A stretch of DNA of 64,000 nt from Epiperipatus broadwayi (GCA_028023455.1 JAQFVV010006352.1:2564204-2628203); one strand, 5' to 3'. Shown: positions 30,725 to 42,913, counted from the first letter of the stretch. Numbers and translations are program-made. The notes: a model not told the origin generated them from the letters alone.

Positions 30725-30865
30725 AAAAATTCTAATTTTGTCAAGCGTTGTTAGCCGAGAGGTCATCGCACCCACCTTGCAAGCAAGTAGTTGGTTGCAG
30801 ACGGGTGTGGGTTCGCGTCCCGGCCGATGATATGACATATGAAAAAAAAAAAAAATTCTAATTTT
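30725..30865 (+). mobile_element. tRNA-derived SINE with poly(A) tail and 15-bp target duplication
   Basis: The element spans about 30740-30850. It has box A TTAGCCGAGAGG (30751-30762), box B GGTTCGCGTCC (30810-30820), a tRNA-like GC-rich body, a short 3' segment (GATGATATGACATATG) and a 14-nt poly(A). AAAAATTCTAATTTT occurs perfectly at 30725-30739 and again at 30851-30865, so the tail overlaps the second copy. Such intact duplications mark LINE-driven retrotransposition and a young insertion. A functional tRNA gene is unlikely because of the tail and duplication. The donor tRNA and partner LINE are not identified. Confidence 0.85.
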
Positions 30866-31219
30866 AATTCTATTTTATAAATGTGAGTATTTTTAAAAAA
30901 ACAACAGTAATAAAAAGTTGTGAACTCTTCAAACAAACTAAATATCATTAGTATGCATCAGCAAGATCGCTTTTATATTAGATTGTAAATAAGCATTTAT
31001 TTTTATAGGCTATGTTTTATAAATTGTAATACTTAAGATTTTCCCGTATATAAGAATTTGGGTTGGAAAGAATAAGTGGATTCATTTATTCTTTCCTAAA
31101 TACTATATCTTGTGTTGGAGGGGAAAGTATTCATTTATTATTAACACTCGTAAAAAGCAAAATCGCATGCACAATAGCTTGAAAAGTCTGACCTTTAATG
31201 TATTAGATTGTAAAAGAAT

Positions 31220-31336
31220 TTAAAGTATAGTTTTGTTTTCTTTCAGACTTCTATTAGTTAATAAGTTTTTTTTATTTATTTTAGAATTTATATTACATTT
31301 GACTTTTAACTTGGGTTTTGGATATATATATATATC
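31220..31336. other. Short spacer with (TA)n left of the LINE tail
   Basis: Contains a brief TA tract (about 31322-31334) next to the TGA-repeat tail of the minus-strand RTE fragment. No gene. Confidence 0.5.
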
Positions 31337-31495
31337 ATCATCATCATCATCAACCATTATCAATCCACTGCAGGATGAAGGTCTCTCCAAGTTTAATCCA
31401 TCTTCTCCGATCTTTAGCTTCTCTTCTCCACAACACCCCTGCACATTTTCTTATTTCATCCATCCATCTCACATGTGGTCTCTTTCTGGGTCTTT

Positions 31496-31503
<8 letters not shown>
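31336..31503 (-). mobile_element. RTE-type LINE, extreme 5'-truncated copy (3' tail only)
   Basis: On the minus strand this matches the last ~160 bp of the element at 36273-39166 with only about five to seven differences, from GATTGTAAAAGACCCAG to the stop after WIDNG. It ends in a tandem TGATGATGATGATGATGA tail (complement of 31336-31355), the kind of short-repeat tail used by RTE elements instead of poly(A). The 5' truncation point is fused to (GA)n(TA)n at 31502-31558. High identity implies recent retrotransposition. Confidence 0.88.

Positions 31504-31558
<55 letters not shown>
31502..31558. repeat. (CT)n(TA)n microsatellite at LINE truncation point
   Basis: About 27 bp of CT followed by about 29 bp of TA. 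The complete LINE has AGAGATTGTAAAAG at the equivalent junction, so the GA run may have grown from element sequence. Confidence 0.85.
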
Positions 31559-31560
<2 letters not shown>

Positions 31561-31862
31561 GTGAAATAATTTTTATTTCATTTGAAAATGAAACGACTGG
31601 AAATGGGCAAAAAATAATTACTAATATAGTAGCAATGTAAATATAAAATAAAACTAAAGCAAGTTAAACTTTTAACATATTTATATTTTTTATACATTGT
31701 GATATGATGCATATATCAACTAATCTTTTTCAACTGCCTCTGAAGTGATCAACAGGCATACTAACATGACAGTGTCATTTTTATTTAAATAGATCACTGA
31801 TATACTAATTTATAGATTAAGCTTTTTCTCATTAAATATATTTTTAAAATCACTCTAAATGT

Positions 31863-32191
31863 TGAACAAACGATCAAGAATAGAATGAATTTACCTATTC
31901 TTGGTAGTTCCGATGTTTATAAGCATACCATTATCAACATTGATGATATTTCAGAGTAAAACTAATTTAGCAACCAAATGGAATATGGCACTTGAGAGTT
32001 ATTAAACTCATAATTAATTATGCGAGGCTGGAAACAGCATCTCATTTTTAACACCATGATTGTAATAATTAAATAAGATTTAATATGTAAGCTTTAAATT
32101 ACCAACAATTTTGACAAAGGTATGCTTATAAACATCAGAGATACCAAAAGTAGATAGATTCATAGATTCATTCTATTCTTAATCATTTGGT
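31863..32191. mobile_element. Foldback/MITE-like element with ~85-bp inverted arms
   Basis: 31863-31941 and 32103-32191 are imperfect reverse complements (shared: GATGTTTATAAGCATACC, and AAGAATAGAATGAAT with its complement). The loop is about 160 bp with no coding capacity. Superfamily unknown. Confidence 0.65.
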
Positions 32192-32268
32192 TAATAATTA
32201 GAGTCCTTTTATGCCATAGCCTGGGTGAAGATGATTTACTCCTTCTGTTTCATAAGTGTTGAGCTATG

Positions 32269-32270
<2 letters not shown>

Positions 32271-32304
<34 letters not shown>

Positions 32305-32325
32305 CATAACTTGTTGATGTTTACA

Positions 32326-32359
<34 letters not shown>
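32271..32359. repeat. Two (TA)n tracts with partial flanking symmetry
   Basis: TATGTTATA precedes the first TA tract and TATAACATA follows it; ATAAGTGT upstream reappears inverted as ACACTTAT before the second tract. Confidence 0.7.
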
Positions 32360-32360
<1 letters not shown>

Positions 32361-32529
32361 TTGCAGCACTTTTATGTTTTTTTTTCTGGTAAAAAATATT
32401 GATATAATTAATGTTTATTTTATAAGCCTGCCATAACACATGATGTACATTATGAGGGATTAATAAAAAATCAATTGAATATCTTAGTCCTCATCCATTC
32501 TGCTATATAGATTGCTTACATTTAAGAAA

Positions 32530-33500
32530 TAGAAAACATTTTCAGGGTAAAACACTAAATGAGTACAATTCATCCCTGAGGGAGCTAGTGAAAAATTGTG
32601 GGTATGGGACATTTGTTGAGAAAATACTTATGAACAAATTATTCTGGATCATGTCTGACAACGGGCTCTGACAATAGTTGTTAACAGAGACTAATCTAAC
32701 TTATAAAATTGCTATCAAGAATGGAGTAGCTTATGAGCTAACATTAGAGCAAGCTCATGCTTTTAAATCTAAACCTGAAGATAATATAAGTATACAAATT
32801 TTTAAGGCAGATAAAAAATATATTTATCTGCAAAAATTTCCATAAGAAAAAGGTAATCAATCCATATGCTTCTGTTGTGAAAAAAAATAGATCATAGAGC
32901 TAAAGTTGTAAGTGGAAATAGGAAACATGTTTTAAATGTGGAAGTAAAAGGTATTTAGTGTTTCTATATAGAAAATTTTGGAATGGAAAAAGCCAAGAGA
33001 AATTGCAGGTGCAGAAAAATAGGGGAGGTAAACTCTTTAATACTCATGTTGTAGTAAACATGGACGTTAAAAATTTGCAGCAATTCATGGTGAATTTGCA
33101 AATTAGCAGAAAAGAGATTACAGTAAAGATAGATGGTGATTCAGGAATATTGATAATATTCAATGTGAATTGGAACACACTATCAGCTATTGATGTTAAC
33201 ATTCATACAGACACAGAGATATTATGGTTCAAGATGTAAATGAAAATGCCTTGAAATTACTGAGGCAAGTGAAAGTGCCAATAAGATACTGTAAGAAAAT
33301 AATTAAATTACCCTGTTCATAGTGGAAGTAAATATTAGTTCTATAATCAGAAGGAAATTGTTCCACATGACAGGAATTCAAATTAATGCTGATAAAGAAA
33401 TTTATCTCAAAACAAAGAAATTCAAAATTAATATCTAGATCCCAAATTGCAAATAGTCAGAAAAAGAAGAAACATCTTATACATGTCTACATCTTTATTT
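32530..33500 (+). pseudogene. Ty3/Gypsy-type LTR retrotransposon relic: gag end and protease
   Basis: A decayed gag-pol segment. Gag-like sequence includes SLRELVKNCGYGTFVEKIL and LLTETNLTYKIAIKNG, the pattern around the C-terminal gag domain of Gypsy elements related to K02A2.6. Two zinc-knuckle remnants follow: CFCC near 32869-32880 and, in another frame, CFKCGSKR near 32928-32951. The frame at 32958-33239 carries EITVKIDGDSG, equivalent to the aspartic protease active-site region, but disrupted. Sequence like the end of the protease (TLFIVEVNISSIIRRKLF) continues to about 33370. Several stops and frame changes; no RT, integrase or LTRs were found. Confidence 0.65.
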
Positions 33501-33664
33501 CTGATAAGTAAGAATAATGTTCCCCCAAGTCTCCCATAATTAATTCAATACTTGAAATTCAAAATTAAAAAAAAATGATTAAAAAAATAATTTAATTAAT
33601 GAGTAAACATTTTACTTGACATATTATTTAAAAATAGCAAAACTGTGAGTAAATATATTATTTA

Positions 33665-33685
33665 AAAAAATTTCTGTAGCTATGA

Positions 33686-33723
<38 letters not shown>

Positions 33724-33758
33724 ATTTTTTACATATATATATATATATATATATATAT
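33665..33758. repeat. (TA)n tracts with 14-bp palindrome
   Basis: AAAAAATTTCTGTA (33665-33678) and its exact complement (33717-33730) surround a TA tract and 12 bp of other sequence; another TA tract follows to 33758. Confidence 0.8.
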
Positions 33759-33769
33759 TATTATAATTT

Positions 33770-35379
<1,610 letters not shown>

Positions 35380-35454
35380 CAATACCATCTGCGCTTTATA
35401 AGATAAAAATTATATATATATCACCTATTCATTATTAATAAATGGAATAGCTAT

Positions 35455-35879
35455 CTAATTTTTTTTATTATCCAATAATTCATAATAAAATGTAAAATAC
35501 TTTTTATTAAAATTTATAATAGTATTATACACCATATTATAATTATATCCAATATTTAACAAGTCATTAGTAAATCTACTCAAATTAAAAATTCTATCAG
35601 ATATATATTTACAAGGCTTTTCATTTCTAAACAAAAAAGATTTCAAAGCTACCAATTTATGTGATATCAGAACCTGTGAATCACATGGGATATATCCTCT
35701 TTTTTCAATATCCATAACAACCATACAATAATCTAATTTATTATTATTTCTATCAATTCTTAAATCCAAATATTTAATTGACATATTTTCTTCCATTGAT
35801 CTACTCCACTGTAATCCTTCCAATTTATTTAACTCAAAATACAACCAATCAGTACTACTAGCTCTTATATTGTGTGAAG

Positions 35880-35880
<1 letters not shown>
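35455..35880 (-). pseudogene. Penelope-like retroelement fragment: RT C-terminal region
   Basis: An open minus frame of about 142 residues after the (TA)n-derived stretch. It has LNKLEGLQWSRSMEENMS, the motif IKYLDLRI, and the conserved block RGYIPCDSQVLISHKLVALK then SFLFRNEKPCKY, the pattern that follows the RT catalytic palm in PLEs. The frame ends before any GIY-YIG domain. The 5' end of the fragment sits exactly at (TA)n (35881-35971). No internal stop was noted, so it decayed mainly by truncation. Confidence 0.75.

Positions 35881-35971
<91 letters not shown>
35881..35971. repeat. (TA)n microsatellite, ~90 bp
   Basis: Pure TA between the PLE fragment and the 184-bp palindrome. Confidence 0.95.
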
Positions 35972-35974
<3 letters not shown>

Positions 35975-36000
35975 ATTCAAGCATAAAGCAAACTAGTCAA

Positions 36001-36178
36001 TATAAAATCAAACTACCCCAAATCCAAATTAAACCAGACCAAATAAAAAATATTAAAACACAACCTAAGGTTTCACTCTACAACAGACTTTACAAAAGTC
36101 TGTTGTAGCAGGAACCTTAGGTTGTGTTTTAATATTATTTTTATTCTGGTCTGGTTTAATTTTTGATTTGTAGTTTTG

Positions 36179-36184
<6 letters not shown>
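36001..36184. repeat. 184-bp near-perfect palindrome flanked by (TA)n
   Basis: 36001-36092 and 36093-36184 are reverse complements with scattered mismatches and almost no spacer (apex ACAACAGACTTT/AAAGTCTGTTGT). Arm landmarks are TTAAACCAGACC and TAAAACACAACCTAAGG. (TA)n tracts lie on both sides, so a TA-flanked hairpin MITE is plausible. Confidence 0.85.

Positions 36185-36272
<88 letters not shown>
36183..36272. repeat. (TA)n microsatellite at the 5' end of the LINE
   Basis: About 90 bp of pure TA; the RTE element begins directly at 36273. Confidence 0.95.
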
Positions 36273-36274
<2 letters not shown>

Positions 36275-36345
36275 AAAGCAGCGGTTGGTGGCCAAAGGCG
36301 GAGGATGCTAAGAATCCCCTGATTGTGGACCCAGGCTGCCATTTG

Positions 36346-36804
36346 ATGACGACTTTTTATTTAGGTACTTACAACTGCAGATCACTTTCAAGTGAAGGAA
36401 GATTGCAAGAATTAGAAGAAGAATTGTCTTATATTAAATGGAACATTATTGGACTTTGTGAAGTTAGAAGAAAAGGTGAAGAAACAATTGATTTAAAAAG
36501 TGGACATATACTCTATTATAAAGGCACACATATTGGAAATACAAGTGGAGTAGGATTCATTATATATAAAAAGTGGAAGAACAATATTGTGGAGATTGAT
36601 GGTGTATCGGACAGAGTTGCAAGATTAGTTATACAACTTAATAGCAGATACCAAATGCAGATAATTCAGGTTTATGCCCCAACAAGTTCTCATAGTGATG
36701 AAGTAGTAGAAGATTTTTATATGGATGTACAAAAGGCTTTTGATCAGAGTAAACAACATTTTAAAATTGTTATGGGAGACTTTAATGCTAGAATTGGTAG
36801 ATGA
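36346..36804 (+). pseudogene. RTE LINE open frame, part 1: AP endonuclease N-terminal half
   Basis: Start ATG at 36346 gives MTTFYLGTYNCRSLSSEG, the usual RTE beginning. It encodes the apurinic-like endonuclease that nicks the target: IIGLCEVRRKGEE (catalytic Glu), GVGFIIYKKW, VYAPTSSHSDE and KIVMGDFNARIGR (catalytic Asp and Asn). It stops at TGA 36802-36804, where relatives read on through a GYGxRNERG segment. That continuation is present in another frame from 36801; the two frames overlap in ATGA. One small indel explains the break. Confidence 0.85.
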
Positions 36805-38504
36805 AAGATGAAATTGTTGTAGGTAATTTTGGTTATGGTAATAGAAATGAGAGAGGACATAGACTTGTGGAGTTTGCAGAAAAAGAAAAACTTTATATTA
36901 TGAATTCATTTTTTGAGAAAAATGTTAAAAGGAAATGGACATGGAAGCATCCAAATGAAGGTACAGCAGAATTGGATTATATTTTGACTAACAGGAAATA
37001 CATATTTCAAGATTGTAATGTTCTTAATAAATTTAACACAGGAAGTGATCATCGATTAGTAAGGTGTAAGTTACGTGTTAATGTAAAACTAGAGAGACAA
37101 AAATTATTGAGAAAAACAATATTTACAGTTGATATTCCTAATCTTCAGAAACATTCTAATGAATTTAAATTAGAACTTACAAATAGGTTTCAAGTGTTAG
37201 GAGATTTTGAACATGATTCAGATTTGAATGAAATTAATATGAAAATAACTGATACACTTTTAAAAACTGTAACAAAGATAGCTGGTAGAAAAAAGCAGCA
37301 ATTGACTAATAAAATTTCTACTGAGAGTAGAGAATTTATGAAAAAAAGAAAGAATATGAAGATTTACAAAAATGATGTATTAAAAAGAATTGAATATCTC
37401 GAATTTTGTAAAATGGTACGGAAAAGAATTGAAATTGATATAAGAAAGTATAACTGTGAAATAGCAAGGAAAGCTATAGAAGAAAATAAAAGTCTCAAGA
37501 ATGTTAAACAACATTTTGGTATTGGTAGAAAATTTATATCTGCAATAAGAAAAAAAGATGGAATTATTACTAAAAAGAGAGATGACATCATGAAATTGGT
37601 AGAAGATTTTTATCAAGAATTATATAGTAATAAAGAACAAGTACCTCCTATATCTATTACATCTTCCGAATTGCCCAGAATTTTAAATGAAGAAGTGAGA
37701 CATGCAATTAAATGTATGAAGAAAGGAACGGCTCCAGGAAATGATGGAATTATAATTGATATATTAAAAGAAGGAGGTGAAGAAATAGAAACAATTTTAG
37801 CAAAGTTATATACCAAATATCTAAATGATAAAGATGTACCGGAAGATTGGAAGAATGCAGTAATAATATTAATATTTAAAAAAGGTGATAAAGAAGATAT
37901 TAGAAATTACAGACCTATCAGCCTTTTATCAGTTTTATATAAAATTTTTACCAAGATAATTACAACTCGTCTACAGAGAACTTTGGATTTCCACCAACCA
38001 AGAGAACAAGCTGGATTTAAAAGTGGTTTTAGTACAATAGATCATATCCAGGTATTGAGAGAAGTCATAGAAAGGACAAATGAATATGAGTTGTCATTAT
38101 GTTTTGGATTTGTAGATTATGAAAAAGCATTCGATTCTATACACATTTCTTCAGTGATTAAAGCATTGGATCATCAAGGTATAGAACCAGGATATTGTCA
38201 TATTTTAAAGAATATTTATAAAAATGCAACAGCAACAATTAGATTACATAATGATACTGGAAAAATCAACATTGAGAAAGGTGTAAGGCAAGGTGACTCC
38301 ATATCTCCAAAACTTTTTACAGCAGTGCTGCAAGAAGTATTTTGTGGATTAAAATGGGAAACTAAAGGAATGAAAGTAAATGGAGAGTATTTAAGTCATT
38401 TAGATTTTGCAGATGATGTAGTTGTTTTTGCAAATAATGCTTCAGAGCTGCAGGAAATGTTGCAGGAGTTAGCAGATGAAAGTAGGACTAAAGATAAATG
38501 TTAA
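36801..38504 (+). pseudogene. RTE LINE open frame, part 2: endonuclease end and reverse transcriptase
   Basis: A 567-codon frame continuing the protein. First comes the endonuclease end (GNRNERGHRLVEFAEKEKL, then TWKHPNEGTAELDYIL and GSDHRLVR with the catalytic His). Then a basic linker. The RT follows: GTAPGNDGI, DWKNAVIILIFKKGDKED, NYRPISLLSVLYKIFTKI, EQAGFKSGFSTIDHIQ, LCFGFVDYEKAFDS (first catalytic Asp), GVRQGDSISPKLFTAVL and SHLDFADDVVVFA (FADD box). All core catalytic residues are present. The frame is lost at about 38488, where the protein continues in the frame of 38476-38766. Confidence 0.88.
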
Positions 38505-39162
38505 AAAGACTAAAGTAATGTTTAATCGATTTGCTCAAAATATGAAAATAAAGATTGATTATAAAGAATTAGAAGAAGTTAACAGTTACAAATACCTAGG
38601 TCAGATTATTAATACAAATGGTAACATAATGGAGGAAATTAATCATAGAATTAAACTTGGTTGGAGTGCTTTTTCTAGAAATAACTTGATACTAAAAGGA
38701 AATATGCCTATATGTTTGAAAAGAATGTTTTTTAACAAATGTGTTTTACCAGTTCTTACTTATTGATCTGTGACTTGGACACTTAATAGAAGAGCAATAC
38801 AGATACTTCAGACCACTCAAAGGAGTATGAAGAGATGTATGTTGGGAGTAACAAGAAGAGATCGAAAACGCAATGTATGGGTAAGACAACAAACAGGTGT
38901 TACTGACCTTATTGAAAAAATTAAAAGATTGAAATGGAGTTGGGCTGGACATATTGCTAGAAGAAATGATAATAGATGGACAATTGAAATTTTAAACTGG
39001 ATTCCAAGAGATTGTAAAAGACCCAGAAAGAGACCACATGTGAGATGGATAGATGAAATAAGAAAATGTGCAGGGGTGTTGTGGAGAAGAGAAGCTAGCG
39101 ATCGGAGAAGATGGATTAAACTTGGAGAGCCTTTCATCCTGCAGTGGATTGATAATGGTTGA
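38476..39162 (+). pseudogene. RTE LINE open frame, part 3: RT thumb and C-terminal domain
   Basis: From MKVGLKINVKKTKVMFN the RT continues (NSYKYLGQIINTNG, LPVLTY). A TGA at 38764-38766 replaces what is usually Gly (TYGxxTW), after which the same frame continues to 39162: KRCMLGVTRRDRKRN, WSWAGHIARRNDNRW, RPRKRPHVRWIDEI and a terminal LGEPFILQWIDNG. This is the standard RTE C-terminal arrangement. The copy therefore has two frameshifts and one nonsense codon overall, few for its length. Confidence 0.85.
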
Positions 39163-39194
39163 TGATATATATATATATATATATATCATCAACC

Positions 39195-39242
<48 letters not shown>
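39153..39242. repeat. Palindrome at the LINE 3' end with (TA)n
   Basis: TAATGGTTGATGAT (39153-39166), the last bases of the LINE including its stop region, reappears as its exact complement at 39185-39198 after 18 bp of TA. A second TA tract runs to 39242. The inverted copy is not part of the element's known end. Confidence 0.88.
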
Positions 39243-39246
<4 letters not shown>

Positions 39247-39644
39247 GTCATACCAGATATTAGATTTCAGCACAGAAAAATTATTCCATCCACTGTACAA
39301 AGAATCCAGTTTAATGTTTCTAACTTATTCAAAAGACCTTCATTCATTGAAACATAAAAATATTTCACTAAATTGGGTTTACAATGTTTCTAAGAAATCA
39401 TCTTTATTTTTGTCAAGATTAAGATTATAATGTACAACTATTATGTCTCAAGTCATAACTATTTTGTGTGAATTACAGAGCATTCTTTCATATGTAAATT
39501 TGATTGTTGTCAAATCAGAATATGAGATGGATTAACAAAAACTTCTGTATTTTCTTTTGTTTTCTAGTCAGCTAAATCATTGAAAAGAATTTTAAAAGAA
39601 GAAGAAAGTGATAAAATAATGGACTTCCTTATGCTGGAATGCAT

Positions 39645-39800
39645 CACATTTCATCACATTTGTTTAAAATTGTTAGTTGTTTTAAAATTTCAATAGACTT
39701 TCTCATAATTCTTAAATCATATTTTTCCCAAGACTTATTATGTTTATCATAGATTCTTTCACCCATACTTTGGTCAAAAGTAAATCCTAGATATGATATT
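39645..39800 (-). pseudogene. L1/Tx1-like LINE reverse transcriptase fragment
   Basis: On the minus strand, SYLGFTFDQSMGERIYDKH followed by NKSWEKYDLRIMRKSIEILK matches the shape of the YLG(I/F)xF thumb region of L1/Tx1-type reverse transcriptases. Only about 50 residues are convincing. Possible companion to the zinc-motif fragment at 27902-28420. Confidence 0.45.
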
Positions 39801-40095
39801 GAATAAAATATTTTTATATAACAGCAAAATAAAATAATATATGACAATAGCTGTAATATAATCATATAATCATAATATATAAAAGATCTTTTCAGCAATT
39901 TTTATTTTTTTGCCCTTTTCAATATGTCTTGTTCAACTACAAAAAGCAACCTATATTGCATACATAGCAACATCTACTGGATATATATAAAATTAACACA
40001 AGCCTATAATTTATGTTTAATATCTTTATAATATATATTACATACCCCTCCGCTTGTTTTTCATTATCCAATTATTAGTTAAATTAATTGATGTT

Positions 40096-41990
40096 TTATA
40101 AATGTTCATACAATTTTTTTCTGTTATAGTTAATGTAATTAGTTTCATACATCTTCCTTCTATTATTTTTTTTAATATAATTTAATGGGCTTATATTATT
40201 AATACAATTTATTCTATGTCCATATTTTAAGTAGTGAACATATAATGCAGATCTATTATCTCTCCTATTAATAGCATTATTATGTTCTTTGGTCATTTCT
40301 TCTAATTGTTTTTTTGTATGTACATAATAAACCATACTACAAAACCAACAAGTAATTTTATATACTGTACACTTTTTATATTTTATATAATCTTTTATTT
40401 TATAATTCCCTACTAATATATCAAGATTTTTACTATTTGACCATCCTATTTTAATATTTTTATCTATATAATTGTTATTTGTATTTTTTTTAAATGCATG
40501 ATAAATTTTAGGATCATATGACAGTTTTACCCAATTTATATTGTCTGATTCACTATTATTACCTAAATTATATTGGTTATAATTAAAGAACATATTTCTA
40601 ATATTTCTAGGGTTATATCCATAACTAGTACACAATTTTATAAATTGCTTTTTTTTGTAAAGTAGCTATCTTTCTATCCATGTTATATTTGTCATTTTTA
40701 ATTTTAAAATTTTTAATAACTGCCACTTTTTGTATCCACGCCTGTTGCAAATCTATAGAAATTTTTTTTTAATTTATCTTATTTAATGAAGTGTTTTAAC
40801 ATAATTGTTATTGTCATCTACCTCTTTCTCTATATCTAAATACTTTATTTTAACATCAATTTCTGTGATTGTAAATTTTATATTATCCATGTTCTTATTA
40901 AGTTCATTATAAGTCTTTTTTATAACTCTTTTATTACTAATTATATATCATCAACTTACCTAAAGTAATGTAGTATATCTTGATTTTCTATTCAATTATT
41001 AATAATGTTCATTTCCATTTCATTGATAAATATTGATGATATTTATCCACTAATTGCACACCCCATTAACCTATCCCTTATGAATACTCCAATATTCACT
41101 ATTATATTTAATTATAAACTATTATGTATTAAAATTAAACCTTCTTCTATAATATTAATTACCTCTATATCATTAATATGTATATATAATTTCTGTATTA
41201 ATATTTCTATACATTTTATTCTTGGAATGCTAAACTACACTTTCGCAATATCCATTACAAATATATTTTGGTTTCTATTCAACTTTGTCGTATTTAACTT
41301 ATTTATAATAGCTTCTGTATTTTTAATGCAAAACTCCCCATAACCAATAATGTTTACTATCCACTTATTTAAATACTTACAAAATCTCTATAGAATAAAA
41401 TCAGTAAAATTAAACAATAATCTCAATGGATTATTCTCTTTATGAGATTTTACCATAGTAAATAAATATGAATTTTCATAATAAGAAGGATATAAAAATT
41501 TATATTGATTTGTATTATTTTTTTACTTTTCCATTTTTTGTAATAATTTTATATATTTATTTTTTATCATGTTACTAGGATCTTTTGATCATCCTTTATA
41601 TTCCTTTTTTATTTCACCCTCTATTCTATCTATACAATCCTTAGAATATAAAACCACAAATCTATTACCTTTATCCTCTTTACATATTGTTATTTTTTTT
41701 CATTTTTACATATATTTCTTATTTTTTTCGTAATCATTCTATATTTATATTCTTGCTTAAAAGTTTTTATATCATATAATTGTTTGTTCAATGAATAATT
41801 TATTTTTTTCTTATCTTCCATAGAAATATTCGTCAGCTCTATATCTGTAGTTATTTTCTTTTTAATATCATTATCCACAAATGGTATAAAAGACGGACTT
41901 TTACTTAATAAAATATTTTGCTCTACCGAAAATTTATATCTTGTTAAATTTATGAAATTATCCATAATTTCTTATTGTAATTAATATATT
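40096..41990 (-). pseudogene. Penelope-like retroelement, long copy with RT and GIY-YIG, many lesions
   Basis: The most complete PLE here, running right to left. At 41965-41690 is the N-terminal region (NLTRYKFSVEQNILLSKSPS, the family's 'NLS..L...E..LLxKG.xFxP' signature). The RT lies in pieces between 41350 and 40900: KLNRNQNIFVMDIAKV, MGCAISG (family MGSPLSG) near 41070 and xVDDI near 40960, where the residue before VDD is a stop. The frame 40635-40096 holds the RT C-terminus, a linker, and a GIY-YIG domain: VYKITCWFC, then YYVHT where YIGxT is expected, and EEMTKEH. The YIG motif is therefore degenerate. Numerous stops and shifts make this a fossil. Its 5' boundary is unclear. Confidence 0.75.
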
Positions 41991-42336
41991 CATAACACAT
42001 TTTATCATTTATATCCATACATAAATTTTACATCAATATTTCCCTACATCCATTTCCATTTTTTATTATATATAATATATATTCTTTGACTCAATTTAAT
42101 TCTATAGTTATATAAAAAAGCCGTAAATTTATACCATGCGTTTATTTTCCTTAATAATGATTTTGTAAGTATAAATTTAGGTTTTCTCTTAGCATGTTGA
42201 AATCGCTTGAGATCATAATTTCTATGCAAATGCACAGAAATATGTTGTTTAAGTGGCCACGCCACCTAATAACATTCTATTCCAATAGTTAAGCATAGAA
42301 ATAATCCATTTACTTGTCTGCGGTGCCTATTTCTAT

Positions 42337-42655
42337 GCTACAGAACAGAAACAGGACATTTATTCATGCCACAGAGGACACCGCCACTTATGGTGAACTT
42401 TATGTTACACAATTTATACAAACAATCCCATTTTAAATTTAACTACGGTATCGATTTCTATACTACAGCACAGAAATAGGATGTATTATTCTGCCGCAGT
42501 TTATACGAATAATCCCATTATTAACATTTCAGATACAAGTATTTACAGCATAGAAGTAGGATGTTTATTCTGCTGCAGCAGCCGCTGGACCAATTTCGGT
42601 GAACTTTGTGTTAAGCAGTTTCTACGAACAATCCCATTTTAAATTTCACTACAAT
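42337..42655. repeat. Degenerate ~80-160-bp tandem repeat, three copies
   Basis: The motif CTACAG(C/A)ACAGAAA.AGGATGT..ATTCTGCC(G)CAG followed by TTTATACGAA(C/T)AATCCCATT recurs at about 42337, 42460 and 42540; the middle copy lacks the segment with GGTGAACTTTGTGTTA. Related ACAGAAATA words occur just upstream near 42235. Confidence 0.7.
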
Positions 42656-42913
42656 ATCTTGTGAGGGTTATGTAATTGAGATTGTCAAAAGTCTTCAAAT
42701 TCACATGCCCAAGTCATTATTTTCCAAATCCAATGATGTAGTATGAGGTAATAAAAATTGTGAAAACTTTGCCCTGCCTTTTTAGACAAGAGTGACACTT
42801 AAATCAATTGTCAAAAGGGAGGTGTAAGCATGATTTTTTATGAAATCATGCTAAAATTCACATTTGTGTGAGATAAATCATGAGACCAATCAAAAATACC
42901 GGCTTTATTTTCG

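Larger units (their letters stand above)
36273..39166 (+). mobile_element. RTE-type LINE, nearly full length, insertion between (TA)n tracts
   Basis: A 2.9-kb non-LTR retrotransposon of the RTE-like group often annotated as 'craniofacial development protein 2-like' or 'endonuclease-reverse transcriptase'. It has a 73-bp 5' leader (CCAAAGCAGCGGTTGG...), one interrupted coding region (36346-39162) and a 3' end TGATGA with almost no 3' UTR. Both ends abut (TA)n (36183-36272; 39167 onward). A near-identical tail lies at 31336-31503 and an old relative at 20020-20450. No target duplication is distinguishable because the flanks are simple repeats. Confidence 0.88.

Noticed and set aside
30740-30850. 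Functional tRNA gene
   Set aside because: Box A and box B are present, but the poly(A) tail and 15-bp target duplication show a SINE insertion.
38817-39192. Minus-strand frames under the LINE, and plus-strand frames at 31233-31569
   Set aside because: They are shadows of the RTE C-terminal coding region in antisense; the sense protein matches the family.
41005-41343. Plus-strand 112-residue frame
   Set aside because: Antisense to the reverse transcriptase of the PLE at 40096-41990, whose minus-strand motifs are recognisable.
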